Shown: positions 53,830 to 63,023 of the stretch, piece by piece
Layout of the letters: each line of letters starts with the position of its first letter
Position numbering within the stretch: the stretch's first letter is position 1
Source of the DNA: Brucella sp. BE17
GTDB lineage: Bacteria > Pseudomonadota > Alphaproteobacteria > Rhizobiales > Rhizobiaceae
Assembly: GCF_039545455.1 (NCBI RefSeq)
Contig: NZ_CP154468.1
Span: forward strand, 186,001-250,000
Reading direction: 5' to 3'
Length of the DNA: 64,000 bases
Translations under genes and position numbers: made by a program
The notes under the pieces: generated by a model
What the model was told of the DNA's origin: nothing
Databases searched by the model: none
The model's input: the letters and a program-made list of their open reading frames with translations, nothing else

Positions 53830-54891
53830 CTAAGCCGACAAGCGCAGCTTGATCTCGGCATTGAGAAGTATGCGATGATTGGATGGCAGATCGGTCTTTT
53901 GATCCAAACCCTCTCCGAGCGTTTGAAACAGTAATTCCATCGCCAGTCGTCCAATTTCGTTATAATCCTGTGCAACCGTAGTCAGCGGAGGGCAGGTGTA
54001 TTCGGAAAGTGGATTATTGTCGTGTCCCGCAACGCGGATATTGCAATCTTTCAGCCGGCCGATCTTCATACCCGCCTGCCATAGAGCGCCGGTCACGCCG
54101 AAGGCGATACGGTCATTAGAGCACAGCACGGTACTGGTCGGAAAACTATTCTTCTCACGCAGGATACGGGCTGTTTGCTCAAAAGCGTAGTGCTCGAAAT
54201 CCCAGCTGCGACTGGGTTCGAGTTCGATAATTCTGGGTTCAAACCCAAGGTTTTCCATAGCCAGACAATAGGCGTCCCGCCGCTTGATCGCGTTATTATT
54301 CACAAGAGGCATGGAAAAATAACACGGTTCGCTGCCCGAGCGGCAGAGATAATCAACAATCAGATGGAAGGATTTCTGATTATCGGTGCCGACAAAGGGA
54401 GAACTGTTGTCGAGGGGTGAATCCACATAAACGGTCGGGATATCATCGGCGAGGTGGGTAAGGGCCGAATGCTGCGATTGCTCACCAAGGGGCGCGATGA
54501 TTGCGCCTGCGACATTGAGCGAGCGCAATGTTTCAATGGCGCGCTTTTCCAGTTCCGGTTTTCCATCAGAGGACAAGACCAGAGCAAGATAACCGCGCTG
54601 TTCGGCAAGGGCCTGGAGCCTGCGCGTCATGGCCATGTAGAAATGGTCAAGCTGGTTCGGAATTATGATGCCTAAAATGGTCGTACGACGACGATTAAGG
54701 TTCACCGCGAAAAGATTGGGGCGGAAGCCAGATTGCTGGATTGCGGCTTCGATGCGTTCACGCGTTTTGGGACGGACAGATTCGGGATCGTTGAAATATT
54801 TGGAAACAGTAGGGCGTGAAAGCCCGACCAATTCCGAAAAATCTTCCATGGTGCGTATGGTTTTACCCACGATTGATGTCCTGTTCGTCAT
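53830..54891 (-). CDS. LacI-family transcriptional regulator of the hexitol locus
   Basis: 353 aa from the ATG at 54891. The start is uncertain: a GTG at 54870 has AGGACA at good distance and gives the canonical short LacI N-terminus. HTH with hinge: TMEDFSELVGLSRPTVSKYFNDPESVRPKTRERIEAAIQQSGFRPN, then the periplasmic-binding-like domain starting TTILGIIIPN and ending in STVLCSNDRIAFGVTGAL and VAGHDNNPLSEYTCPPLTTVAQDYNEIGRLAMELL. It is divergent from smoE with a 430-base gap that contains candidate operators, and starts the lacI-kinase-gatZ operon. Confidence 0.9.
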   Translation of the reverse strand: MTNRTSIVGKTIRTMEDFSELVGLSRPTVSKYFNDPESVRPKTRERIEAAIQQSGFRPNLFAVNLNRRRTTILGIIIPNQLDHFYMAMTRRLQALAEQRGYLALVLSSDGKPELEKRAIETLRSLNVAGAIIAPLGEQSQHSALTHLADDIPTVYVDSPLDNSSPFVGTDNQKSFHLIVDYLCRSGSEPCYFSMPLVNNNAIKRRDAYCLAMENLGFEPRIIELEPSRSWDFEHYAFEQTARILREKNSFPTSTVLCSNDRIAFGVTGALWQAGMKIGRLKDCNIRVAGHDNNPLSEYTCPPLTTVAQDYNEIGRLAMELLFQTLGEGLDQKTDLPSNHRILLNAEIKLRLSA

Positions 54892-55167
54892 GCGATGGCG
54901 CATGCATTTTTGCGCCCTGGTTGTCTTTCTATGACCACCGAGTTCTCCCAAAACATCCGAAGTGGGAGAGACGTACAGAAGCCAGAGAAATATTTCATAA
55001 TATATTCAACGATATAACCATAGCCCGCATTTTGTTTCCTCCGATGGCGGACGGATGTCAAAGTGTCAAAGGCAGGCATTGGCGTCAAGGGAGCAAATGC
55101 CGTCTACTCAACAGGTGCAGTTGCAAATCGAATGTGATAGGCTTTTAAAATGATATTGCGGGGAGGG

Positions 55168-55180
55168 GCGTTTCAAACGC
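55168..55180. promoter_or_regulatory. Candidate LacI-family operator
   Basis: GCGTTTCAAACGC is a perfect 13-bp palindrome, part of the longer dyad CGTTTCAAACGCTTTGCA, in the only divergent control region of the hexitol locus. LacI-family sites are usually even with a central CG, so the exact register is uncertain. Confidence 0.4.
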
Positions 55181-55244
55181 TTTGCAATTGTTTGCTGGCG
55201 AGAAGTAAAAATTCTTTTGCTGACAGCGGTGTCAAAAACCGCCC

Positions 55245-55274
55245 TTGACAAGTCCCGAAATGCCAAGCCATAAA
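55245..55274 (+). promoter_or_regulatory. Sigma-70-like promoter of smoE operon
   Basis: Perfect -35 TTGACA (55245-55250), 18-base spacer, -10 CATAAA (55269-55274), 50 bases before the smoE ATG. Directly followed by TTAC-ATAC-GTAA (55277-55288), where a repressor would cover the start point. Confidence 0.55.
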
Positions 55275-55323
55275 CTTTACATACGTAATGATATTACTGT
55301 GCACTCGTAAAGGAGGAGATGGG

Positions 55324-56643
55324 ATGCAAAACAAATCTTATATTGCAGGGCTCATTGCATCTGCCGCAGGCATTGCCCTGATGGCGGGTGCCGCATCGGC
55401 GGAAGAACTGACCATCGCAACGGTTAACAATTCCGACATGATCATCATGCAGAAGTTGTCGCCGGAGTGGGAAAAGGAAACCGGCAACAAGATCAACTGG
55501 GTGGTTCTGGAAGAAAACGTTCTTCGCCAGCGCGTGACCACGGACATTGCTACCAAGAGTGGCCAGTTTGACGTCATGACAATCGGTGGCTATGAAGCGC
55601 CGATCTGGGGCAAGGCCGGATGGCTTCTCGATGTTGACGACCTTGGCGATGATTACGATTACGACGACCTGATCAAGCCGGTGCGTGCAGGCCTCACTGT
55701 CGATGACAAGCTTTATGCGGTGCCTTTCTATTCGGAAAGCTCGTTTACCTATTATCGCAAGGATCTGTTTGACGCTGCCGGTCTTCAAATGCCGGATGAG
55801 CCGACTTATGAGCAAATCAAGGAATTTGCGACCAAGCTCACCGACAAGTCGAAAGAGCAGTATGGTATTTGCCTGCGCGGCAAGCCCGGCTGGGGCGAAA
55901 ACATGGCCTATCTCGGCACGCTCATCAACACCTATGGCGGGCGCTGGTTCGACGAGCAATGGAAGCCGCAGATCAATTCCGACGAGTGGAAGAAGGCAGT
56001 CAGTTTCTACGTCGATCTGATGAAAGAAGCCGGACCTCCCGGACTGACCTCCAACGGTTTTAACGAAAATCAGGCGCTGTTTTCGACCGGCCATTGCGCG
56101 ATGTGGATCGATGCAACCTCTGGCGCGGGTCGCGTTTACGATCCCAAGCAGAGCCAGGTTGCCGACAAGGTCGCCTTCACCAAGGCACCTGTCGAAGTAA
56201 CGCCAAACGGCTCGGCCTGGGCGTGGTCGTGGAATCTGGCAATTCCCGCCTCCACCAAAAAGGCGGATGCTGCGAAATCCTTCCTCAAATGGGCGACGTC
56301 GAAGAGCTATGTCGAACTGGTGGGCGAGAAGGAAAGCTGGGTTGCCGTACCCCCAGGTACACGCCAATCAACCTATGCCAATGAGAACTACCAGAAGGCA
56401 GCACCTTTTGCCGCAACGGTTCTCGCGTCGATTGAATCGGCCGATCCGACCAAGGCAACCAAGGATCCGGTCCCTTATACCGGCATCCAGTTCGTGGCGA
56501 TCCCTGAATTTCAGGCGATTGGAACGATTGTCGGTCAGGCTGTTTCGGCAGCCGTTTCGGGACAGCAGGGTGTCGATGCGGCGCTTGATGGTGCACAGCG
56601 TCAAGTCGAACAGATCATGACGCAGTCCGGTTACATCAAGTAA
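55324..56643 (+). CDS. smoE: Polyol ABC transporter substrate-binding protein (SmoE-like)
   Basis: 439 aa from the ATG at 55324 after AAAGGAGGAG; R. sphaeroides SmoE is of similar size. Signal peptide ends AGAASA before EELTIATVNN. Class I (MalE-type) binding protein: IATKSGQFDVMTIGGYEAPIWGKAGWLLDVDD, YAVPFYSESSFTYYRKDLFDAAGLQMPDEPTYEQ, and NGSAWAWSWNLAIPASTKK. It should bind sorbitol and mannitol, perhaps other hexitols, as judged by the dehydrogenases downstream. A strong hairpin follows it at 56660-56690. Confidence 0.88.
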   Translation: MQNKSYIAGLIASAAGIALMAGAASAEELTIATVNNSDMIIMQKLSPEWEKETGNKINWVVLEENVLRQRVTTDIATKSGQFDVMTIGGYEAPIWGKAGWLLDVDDLGDDYDYDDLIKPVRAGLTVDDKLYAVPFYSESSFTYYRKDLFDAAGLQMPDEPTYEQIKEFATKLTDKSKEQYGICLRGKPGWGENMAYLGTLINTYGGRWFDEQWKPQINSDEWKKAVSFYVDLMKEAGPPGLTSNGFNENQALFSTGHCAMWIDATSGAGRVYDPKQSQVADKVAFTKAPVEVTPNGSAWAWSWNLAIPASTKKADAAKSFLKWATSKSYVELVGEKESWVAVPPGTRQSTYANENYQKAAPFAATVLASIESADPTKATKDPVPYTGIQFVAIPEFQAIGTIVGQAVSAAVSGQQGVDAALDGAQRQVEQIMTQSGYIK

Positions 56644-56659
56644 CAGCGTTAAAATAGGT

Positions 56660-56690
56660 GGCCTGCCGCGTCTTTGAGAGGCGGCAGGCC
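56660..56690 (+). terminator. Intra-operon hairpin after smoE
   Basis: 10-bp perfect stem GGCCTGCCGC / GCGGCAGGCC, 11-base loop, then GAATTTT. It lies 17 bases after smoE and 57 before smoF. It probably protects or partly terminates the smoE message so that binding protein exceeds membrane subunits. Confidence 0.65.
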
Positions 56691-56747
56691 GAATTTTCGC
56701 ATATTTCTGTCAGGAACGGGAATGTGATCGGAAGGGAGAGAGGATTT

Positions 56748-57668
56748 ATGCCAGCAGACAGTGCTTTGGCTCCCAATAGTAAACCAGCGCGCAGCCGGAG
56801 CAGATCGCGCCGCAGTGTGCGAACTGGTCCCTTGCTTGCACCAGCCGTCATCCTGCTTCTTTTATGGATGATCGTACCGCTGGGGATGACCCTGTGGTTC
56901 TCGTTCCAATACTACAACCTGATCAATCCATTTGTGACCGGCTTTGCCGGGGTGTCCAATTATTCCTTCCTTCTGTCTGATCCGGGCTTGTGGTCGGCAA
57001 TCGCCAAGACACTTATTCTCTTAGGTTCTGTGCTCACCATATCCATTGTGATGGGTGTGGCCTTCGCGGTGGTTTTCGATCAGGATTTCTTTGGCAAAAA
57101 CATTGCGCGACTGCTGGTCATTGCACCGTTTTTCGTCATGCCGACCGTCTCGGCGCTCATCTGGAAAAACCTGCTCATGCATCCGGTCAATGGCTTTTTC
57201 GCCTTTGTCTCGCGCAGTCTCGGACTGCCGGTGATCGACTGGTTCTCGCAGTTCCCGATGGCCTCGATCATCATCATCGTTTCATGGCAATGGGTGCCTT
57301 TTGCAACGTTGATCCTGATGACGGCCATGCAGTCGCTCGACCGCGAGCAAATGGAAGCCGCACGTCTCGATGGTGCAAAAGGGCCGGTGATGTTCTATCA
57401 TATCGTCTTGCCGCATTTGTTGCGTCCGATTTCGGTCGTCATCATGATCGAAACGATCTTCCTGCTGTCGATCTTTGCGGAAATCCTGGTGACGACATCA
57501 GGCGGTCCGGGCATTGCCACCACGACGCTGACTTATTTCATCTATCTCAAGGCACTTCTGCAATGGGATATTGGCGGCGCGTCAGCGGCGGGCGTTATTG
57601 CCATTGTGCTGGCCAATATTGTTGCCTTCTTCCTCATTCGCACCGTTGCGCGCAATCTGGATAATTAG
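56748..57668 (+). CDS. smoF: Polyol ABC transporter permease (SmoF-like)
   Basis: 306 aa from the ATG at 56748, after GGAAGGGAGAGAGG; the in-frame ATG at 56658 lies in the hairpin. Six helices in the MalF style (first: PLLAPAVILLLLWMIVPLGMTLWFSF), and the EAA coupling loop EAARLDGAKGPVMFYHIVLPHLLRP. The N-terminus is serine/arginine-rich (SKPARSRSRSRRS). Pairs with smoG. Confidence 0.9.
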   Translation: MPADSALAPNSKPARSRSRSRRSVRTGPLLAPAVILLLLWMIVPLGMTLWFSFQYYNLINPFVTGFAGVSNYSFLLSDPGLWSAIAKTLILLGSVLTISIVMGVAFAVVFDQDFFGKNIARLLVIAPFFVMPTVSALIWKNLLMHPVNGFFAFVSRSLGLPVIDWFSQFPMASIIIIVSWQWVPFATLILMTAMQSLDREQMEAARLDGAKGPVMFYHIVLPHLLRPISVVIMIETIFLLSIFAEILVTTSGGPGIATTTLTYFIYLKALLQWDIGGASAAGVIAIVLANIVAFFLIRTVARNLDN

Positions 57669-57677
57669 GAGGCAGGC

Positions 57678-58505
57678 ATGGCTAAAAAACGCAAGATAAA
57701 TAAAGCCGCACTCCTAGCCGGTATCATCGGCTGGGCCGTAGCACTTCTGATGTTCTTCCCGATCCTTTGGATGCTGCTTGCATCGTTCAAGACGGAGATC
57801 GATGCAGTTGCTCCGCCAAAGCTGTTCTTTTCGCCGACGCTTGAAAATTTTGCCGAGGTCAATCAACGCGCCAATTATCTGCGCTATGCAATGAACAGCG
57901 TGATTGAAAGTCTGGGTGCTACGATTCTCTCGCTGATTATCGGCGTACCTGCTGCCTATGCCGCAGCTTTCTTTCCGGGAAAACGCACCAAGGATCTGCT
58001 TTTGTGGATGCTGTCGACCAAGATGCTGCCTGCGGTGGGCGTGTTGGTGCCGATCTATCTGCTGGCGCGTGACAGTGGTCTCCTTGATACCCGTACCGGG
58101 CTCATCATCATCTTCACCCTGTCCAATCTGCCGATCGTTGTGTGGATGCTCTATTCCTTCTTCAAGGAAGTGCCGCATGAAATTCTGGAAGCCAGCCGTA
58201 TGGATGGTGCCAAGGTAGGCCAGCAGATCCGTTATCTGTTGCTGCCATTGAGCCTTCCGGGCATTGCATCCACAGCGCTTCTTTCCATTATTCTGTGCTG
58301 GAACGAAGCTTTCTGGAGCCTCAACCTGACAGCCTCACAGGCAGGCCCGCTGACGGCCTTCATCGCGTCGTTCTCCTCGCCGGAAGGCCTGTTCTGGGCC
58401 AAGCTGTCGGCAGCCTCGACGCTTGCGATCGCACCAATCCTCGTCTTCGGCTGGATGACGCAGCGCCAACTGGTGCGCGGTCTGACCTTTGGCGCCGTGA
58501 AATAA
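57678..58505 (+). CDS. smoG: Polyol ABC transporter permease (SmoG-like)
   Basis: 275 aa, starting 9 bases after smoF with AGGAGGCAGGC before the ATG. MalG-type with six helices and EAA loop EASRMDGAKVGQQIRYLLLPLSLPGI; first helix ALLAGIIGWAVALLMFFPILWMLLASF. It completes the membrane part of the hexitol importer. Confidence 0.9.
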   Translation: MAKKRKINKAALLAGIIGWAVALLMFFPILWMLLASFKTEIDAVAPPKLFFSPTLENFAEVNQRANYLRYAMNSVIESLGATILSLIIGVPAAYAAAFFPGKRTKDLLLWMLSTKMLPAVGVLVPIYLLARDSGLLDTRTGLIIIFTLSNLPIVVWMLYSFFKEVPHEILEASRMDGAKVGQQIRYLLLPLSLPGIASTALLSIILCWNEAFWSLNLTASQAGPLTAFIASFSSPEGLFWAKLSAASTLAIAPILVFGWMTQRQLVRGLTFGAVK

Positions 58506-58516
58506 AGGGATATCCC

Positions 58517-59644
58517 ATGGCTACACTTTCATTACACAACGCCACAAAAACTTTCGGCAATGTCGGCGTCATCAAGGGCGTCGATCTTGAGATCGAAGAT
58601 CGTGAATTCGTGGTCTTCGTCGGGCCATCAGGCTCGGGCAAGTCCACGCTCTTGCGTATGATCGCGGGGCTGGAAGAGATCACTACTGGTGAATTGAAAA
58701 TCGACGGTGAACTTGTCAATGACACGCCACCCGATGAGCGCGGCCTTGCCATGGTGTTTCAGACCTATGCGCTTTATCCGCATATGAATGTGCGCGAGAA
58801 CATGGCTTTTGCGCTCAAGCTTGCAGGGCTTGCCAAGGCCGAACGCGACCGCAAGGTGGAAGAGGTTGCTAAGACGTTGCAGCTCGATGCACTTCTTGAT
58901 CGCAAGCCACGCCAACTTTCGGGCGGGCAGCGCCAGCGCGTCGCCATTGGCCGCGCAATGGTGCGCGAGCCCAAAATTTTCCTGTTCGATGAGCCACTTT
59001 CCAATCTCGATGCCGCCTTGCGCGTGCAGATGCGCATTGAGCTTGCGCGTTTGCATGAGCGGCTTAATGCAACCATGATCTATGTGACACATGATCAGGT
59101 CGAAGCCATGACGCTGGCCGACAAGATCGTCGTGCTGCGTGATGGAAGGGTAGAGCAAGTGGGGTCACCGCTCGAACTCTATCACCACCCGGTCAATCGT
59201 TTTGTGGCTGGCTTCATCGGCTCACCGACCATGAATTTTCTCGACGTGAAGGCGCGAGCCGTGGATGCTGACGGCGTTACCGTAGAACTGGGCGGTGGCC
59301 GCACCGTCAAGGTGCCGGTCAAGGGCGATGGGATCAGCGAAGGCGCGGCGTTGGTTCTGGGCATCCGCCCTGAACGCCTGCACCCCGCCACTGATGGCGT
59401 TCTTGATGGTGAGGTCAGTGTTGTGGAGCGGCTTGGCGGTCAGACCTATCTCTATGTTCAGAGTGACGCTGCAGATGGCTTTCTGGTCTCTGAAGCGGGC
59501 GGAGACAGCACCGTGCAGCTGCATGATCCGGTGAAACTCGGTTTTGTGGCGGCAGATGCACTTCTTTTCAAGCCAGATGGACTCGCACTTGAACGGCGCG
59601 AACGCCATCCGCTGACCCTCGCCGATAAATCTGCGCATCGCTGA
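58517..59644 (+). CDS. smoK: Polyol ABC transporter ATPase (SmoK-like)
   Basis: 375 aa from the ATG at 58517; a long upstream in-frame stretch within smoG is rejected. MalK/UgpC-type: Walker [11 protein letters not shown]-loop [20 protein letters not shown], signature [19 protein letters not shown], Walker [17 protein letters not shown], switch His in [10 protein letters not shown], then a C-terminal TOBE domain ([30 protein letters not shown]). It energises SmoF/SmoG. Confidence 0.92.
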   Translation: MATLSLHNATKTFGNVGVIKGVDLEIEDREFVVFVGPSGSGKSTLLRMIAGLEEITTGELKIDGELVNDTPPDERGLAMVFQTYALYPHMNVRENMAFALKLAGLAKAERDRKVEEVAKTLQLDALLDRKPRQLSGGQRQRVAIGRAMVREPKIFLFDEPLSNLDAALRVQMRIELARLHERLNATMIYVTHDQVEAMTLADKIVVLRDGRVEQVGSPLELYHHPVNRFVAGFIGSPTMNFLDVKARAVDADGVTVELGGGRTVKVPVKGDGISEGAALVLGIRPERLHPATDGVLDGEVSVVERLGGQTYLYVQSDAADGFLVSEAGGDSTVQLHDPVKLGFVAADALLFKPDGLALERRERHPLTLADKSAHR

Positions 59645-59676
59645 CGTCAGCATATCCTCTCTCCCGGAGACTTTCT

Positions 59677-60447
59677 ATGAGACTTAAAGACAAGGTTGCC
59701 CTCATCACGGGTGCGGCACGTGGCATCGGGCTTGGCTTCGCGGCAGCCTACGCGCGTGAAGGTGCGAAAGTGATCATTGCCGATATCGATATCGACCGTG
59801 CGCAACAGGCAGCCCGTGAGCTTGGCGATAAGGTGAGCGCGGTCAAGCTCGACGTTACCGATCTTGGCCAGATTGAGAAAGTCGTGGCGGAGATCGATGC
59901 CGAATATGGCGGCATCGATATTCTGGTCAACAATGCCGCGATCTTCGATATGGCGCCAATCAACGAGATTACCGAGGCAAGCTACGAGCGCGTCTTCAAT
60001 ATTAATCTTCGAGGACCGCTTTTCATGATGAAAGCGGTGTCCAATGTGATGATTGCGCGCAAGCGTGGCGGTAAGATCATCAATATGGCGAGCCAGGCAG
60101 GCCGTCGCGGTGAAGCACTGGTGACATTTTACTGCGCGTCGAAGGCTGCGATTATTTCAGCGACGCAATCCGCCGCGCTTGCGCTCGTCAAACACGGTAT
60201 TCAGGTCAATGCCATAGCACCCGGCGTGGTGGATGGTGAGCACTGGGACGTGGTGGACGCTAATTTCGCAAAATGGGAAGGGCTTAAGCCCGGTGAGAAA
60301 AAGGCGGCGGTGGCCAAGTCGGTTCCGATTGGCAGGTTTGCAACGCCCGAAGATATTATCGGTATAGCGATTTTTCTTGCCTCGTCCGAAAGCGATTACA
60401 TTCTGGCCCAAACCTTTGGTGTGGATGGCGGCAACTGGATGGCATAA
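59677..60447 (+). CDS. smoS: Sorbitol dehydrogenase SmoS (short-chain dehydrogenase)
   Basis: 256 aa. SDR: GAARGIGLGFAAAYAREG (NAD loop), ADIDIDRA (Asp for NAD), NNAAIFDMAP, and catalytic Ser-Tyr-Lys as INMASQAGRRGEALVTFYCASKAA. The run QAGRRGEAL, AIAPGVVDGEHWDVVDANFA and C-terminal YILAQTFGVDGGNWM match Rhodobacter SmoS closely. It oxidises D-sorbitol to fructose and, in the Rhodobacter enzyme, galactitol to tagatose, which would feed the kinase/GatZ branch. 32 bases after smoK. Confidence 0.94.
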   Translation: MRLKDKVALITGAARGIGLGFAAAYAREGAKVIIADIDIDRAQQAARELGDKVSAVKLDVTDLGQIEKVVAEIDAEYGGIDILVNNAAIFDMAPINEITEASYERVFNINLRGPLFMMKAVSNVMIARKRGGKIINMASQAGRRGEALVTFYCASKAAIISATQSAALALVKHGIQVNAIAPGVVDGEHWDVVDANFAKWEGLKPGEKKAAVAKSVPIGRFATPEDIIGIAIFLASSESDYILAQTFGVDGGNWMA

Positions 60448-60505
60448 AGCTGGCCTCCTCAAATACCATAAAATACAACACGCTTTAATAGGCCGGGGTT
60501 GGATT

Positions 60506-61519
60506 ATGAAAGCCATATATTTTACCGGTCTTGGCAAGGCAGAACTTGTGGACCTGCCGGAGCCTCAACTCAAACCCGGTCACGCTGTGATCGAGGTCAA
60601 GGCGGCAGGGCTTTGCCATACTGATATCGAAGTGTTGCATGGCCGCTATGGTTCAAGTGCGTTTCCGCTGGTGCCGGGACATGAATATTCTGGCATCGTC
60701 GTGTCGGTGGCCGAGGATGTGACGCATCTGAAGCCGGGCGACCGGGTTGCGGTCGATCCCAATATCCCTTGCGGTCATTGTCGCGCCTGTCGCAAGGGGC
60801 TGACCAACCTTTGCAGCGACCTGAAAGCCTATGGCGTCACGCATAATGGCGGTTTTGCGCAAGAGAGTCTTGTGGATGCGGCGCATCTCCACCCGATTGG
60901 CGATCTGCCCCTTGATGTGGCGGCATTGGCCGAGCCGCTTGCCTGTGTGCTCAACGGATTGGACGCATCGGGCCTTAAGGCAGAAAGACAGGAGGCTGAC
61001 ACGGCGCTTGTCTTCGGGGCAGGGCCGATTGGTCTTTTGCTGGCGCTTTCACTCAAAGCGCAAGGTGTTAATGAGGTCGCGGTTGCCGATATTAATGAGC
61101 ATCGGCTTGGGTTTACTGAGAGCCTTGGCCTTGAAGCCATTCATTCGGGTTCTGACGCGCTTGAAAAGCGCAAACGCAGTTTTGATTTCGTGGCGGATGC
61201 GACCGGGATTGCCAATGTTGCGCAATCCATGATCGATTATACCGCCGATGGCGGCACTGCGTTGTTTTTTGGTGTTTGTGCGCCCGATGCCCGCATAGCA
61301 CTTGCACCTTTCGAGATATTCCGTCGCCAGATCCGGCTTGCGGGGTCGCACTCGCTCAACCGCAACATTCCGCAGGCTCTGGATGTTCTGGCTAAAGACG
61401 ATGGTGCAATGGCGCGCCTCATTTCGCATCGCCTGCCGATAGACGAGATGCTTCCGTTTTTCACCAAACATGGTGGCGACCCTGCCACGATGAAAATACA
61501 ATTCGTATCCGCTGACTGA
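60506..61519 (+). CDS. Zinc-dependent alcohol/polyol dehydrogenase
   Basis: 337 aa from the ATG at 60506, after GGGGTTGGATT; the in-frame stretch from 60377 overlaps smoS. MDR fold with catalytic zinc ligands in GLCHTDIEVL and GHEYSGIV, structural zinc cysteines CGHCRACRKGLTNLC, and NAD loop VFGAGPIGLLLAL. It is most like the galactitol/sorbitol/threonine dehydrogenase branch. In this operon it should oxidise a hexitol that SmoS or MtlK handles poorly. Exact polyol unknown. Confidence 0.85.
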   Translation: MKAIYFTGLGKAELVDLPEPQLKPGHAVIEVKAAGLCHTDIEVLHGRYGSSAFPLVPGHEYSGIVVSVAEDVTHLKPGDRVAVDPNIPCGHCRACRKGLTNLCSDLKAYGVTHNGGFAQESLVDAAHLHPIGDLPLDVAALAEPLACVLNGLDASGLKAERQEADTALVFGAGPIGLLLALSLKAQGVNEVAVADINEHRLGFTESLGLEAIHSGSDALEKRKRSFDFVADATGIANVAQSMIDYTADGGTALFFGVCAPDARIALAPFEIFRRQIRLAGSHSLNRNIPQALDVLAKDDGAMARLISHRLPIDEMLPFFTKHGGDPATMKIQFVSAD

Positions 61520-61532
61520 GAGGACGCCCATC

Positions 61533-63020
61533 ATGACCAGGCTTTCGCGCACGACACTGCAAGGCTTCGACAAGGTTCAAAAACCCGTTTACGATCCGGC
61601 AAGCCTCACGCCGGGGATTGTGCATTTCGGAGTTGGTAATTTTCACCGTGCGCATCAGGCCGTCTATCTCGACGACCTTTTCGGGCAGGGCACAGACCAC
61701 GACTGGGCATTGGTGGGAGCAGGCGTGCGTGCAAGCGACGATGCCATGCGCGACAAGCTTAAGGAGCAGGACTGGCTCACCACCGTGGTCGATCAGGAAG
61801 CAGATCATGCCGGTGCGCGCATTACAGCCTCCATGGTCGATTATGTGACCATTAACACCGATGAAGGTCGCAAGGCACTGGTTGACTATTTGACCGCACC
61901 GCAAACCCGCATTGTTTCGCTGACGATTACCGAAGGCGGGTATTATATCGATCCGGCGAGCCAGCAATTCGACCCAGCTCACCCCGATATCGTTTTCGAT
62001 GGCGCTCACCCTGACCGCCCGAATACGGTTTTTGGCCTGATCGTTCAGGCGCTGAAACTGCGCCGCGACAAGGGCATTGAGCCTTTCACTGTGATGTCCT
62101 GTGATAACATTCCGGGCAACGGTCATGTGACGGAAGACGCAGTTACGGGTCTTGCAAAATTGAGCGATCTAGATTTTGCGCAATGGATTGCTGAAAATGT
62201 TGCTTTTCCCAATTCCATGGTTGATCGCATTACGCCTGCTACCGGACCCCGCGAGCGCGAGATTGCACAACGCGATTTCGGCGTTGATGACGGTTGGCCG
62301 GTTTTCTGCGAAGGGTTCAAACAATGGGTCGTGGAAGATAGATTTCCGACGGGCCGCCCCGCGCTGGAAAAGGTTGGTGTCACCTTCACCGATCAGGTGG
62401 ATGCGTATGAGCTGATGAAAATACGCATCCTCAACGGTGGGCATGCGGCTATCGCCTATCCAGCGGGATTGCTCGACATTCATTTCGTGCATGAGGCGAT
62501 GGAACATCCGCTGATCCGCAGCTATCTCAAGAAGCTTACCGGGGAGGAGATTATCCCGGAAGTGCCACCGGTGCCGGATACCAACCTTGAGGATTACCGC
62601 GTGCTGATCGATAGGCGCTTTGCCAATCCGAGCATTGGCGACACGATCCGCCGCCTTTGTCTCGATGGCTCCAATCGCCAGCCGAAATTCGTGCTGCCGA
62701 CCGCTGCCGACCGTCTGGCCAAGGGGCGCCCGGTGAGCGGGCTCGCACTGGTGTCTGCCTTCTGGTGCCGCTATTGTTTCGGCACGACGGACAGCGGTAA
62801 TGTGATCGAACCGAACGACCCATCATGGGATCGTCTGGTCAAGCAGGCGGCGCTGGCTAAGGATAATCCTTCCGCCTGGCTTGCTATGGAGGATATATTT
62901 GGTGCCCTCGCTTCTGATCCAGTTTATGTCGCGGCTTTCTCGGCAGCGCTCAAGACCATTTGGGATGAGGGTGCCGCCAAAACGCTCGAGAAGTATCTGT
63001 CGGGCGAGTTGACGTGCTGA
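61533..63020 (+). CDS. mtlK: Mannitol 2-dehydrogenase
   Basis: 495 aa, GAGAGGACGCCCATC before the ATG. Long-chain mannitol dehydrogenase family: GIVHFGVGNFHRAHQAVYLDDLF, VSLTITEGGYYID, CDNIPGNGHVTEDAV, NSMVDRITPATGPRE, and the catalytic Lys/Asn/His block KIRILNGGHAAIAYPAGLLDIHFVHEAM. It oxidises mannitol to fructose with NAD. Final gene of the smo operon; it ends four bases before the convergent ATPase gene. Confidence 0.94.
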   Translation: MTRLSRTTLQGFDKVQKPVYDPASLTPGIVHFGVGNFHRAHQAVYLDDLFGQGTDHDWALVGAGVRASDDAMRDKLKEQDWLTTVVDQEADHAGARITASMVDYVTINTDEGRKALVDYLTAPQTRIVSLTITEGGYYIDPASQQFDPAHPDIVFDGAHPDRPNTVFGLIVQALKLRRDKGIEPFTVMSCDNIPGNGHVTEDAVTGLAKLSDLDFAQWIAENVAFPNSMVDRITPATGPREREIAQRDFGVDDGWPVFCEGFKQWVVEDRFPTGRPALEKVGVTFTDQVDAYELMKIRILNGGHAAIAYPAGLLDIHFVHEAMEHPLIRSYLKKLTGEEIIPEVPPVPDTNLEDYRVLIDRRFANPSIGDTIRRLCLDGSNRQPKFVLPTAADRLAKGRPVSGLALVSAFWCRYCFGTTDSGNVIEPNDPSWDRLVKQAALAKDNPSAWLAMEDIFGALASDPVYVAAFSAALKTIWDEGAAKTLEKYLSGELTC

Positions 63021-63023
63021 TTG

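Larger units (their letters stand above)
54892..55323. other. 432-base divergent promoter region between lacI and smoE
   Basis: Contains the palindrome GCGTTTCAAACGC (55168-55180), a sigma-70-like pair (55245-55274), and the dyad TTACATACGTAA (55277-55288) between the promoter and smoE. No gene seen. Confidence 0.6.
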
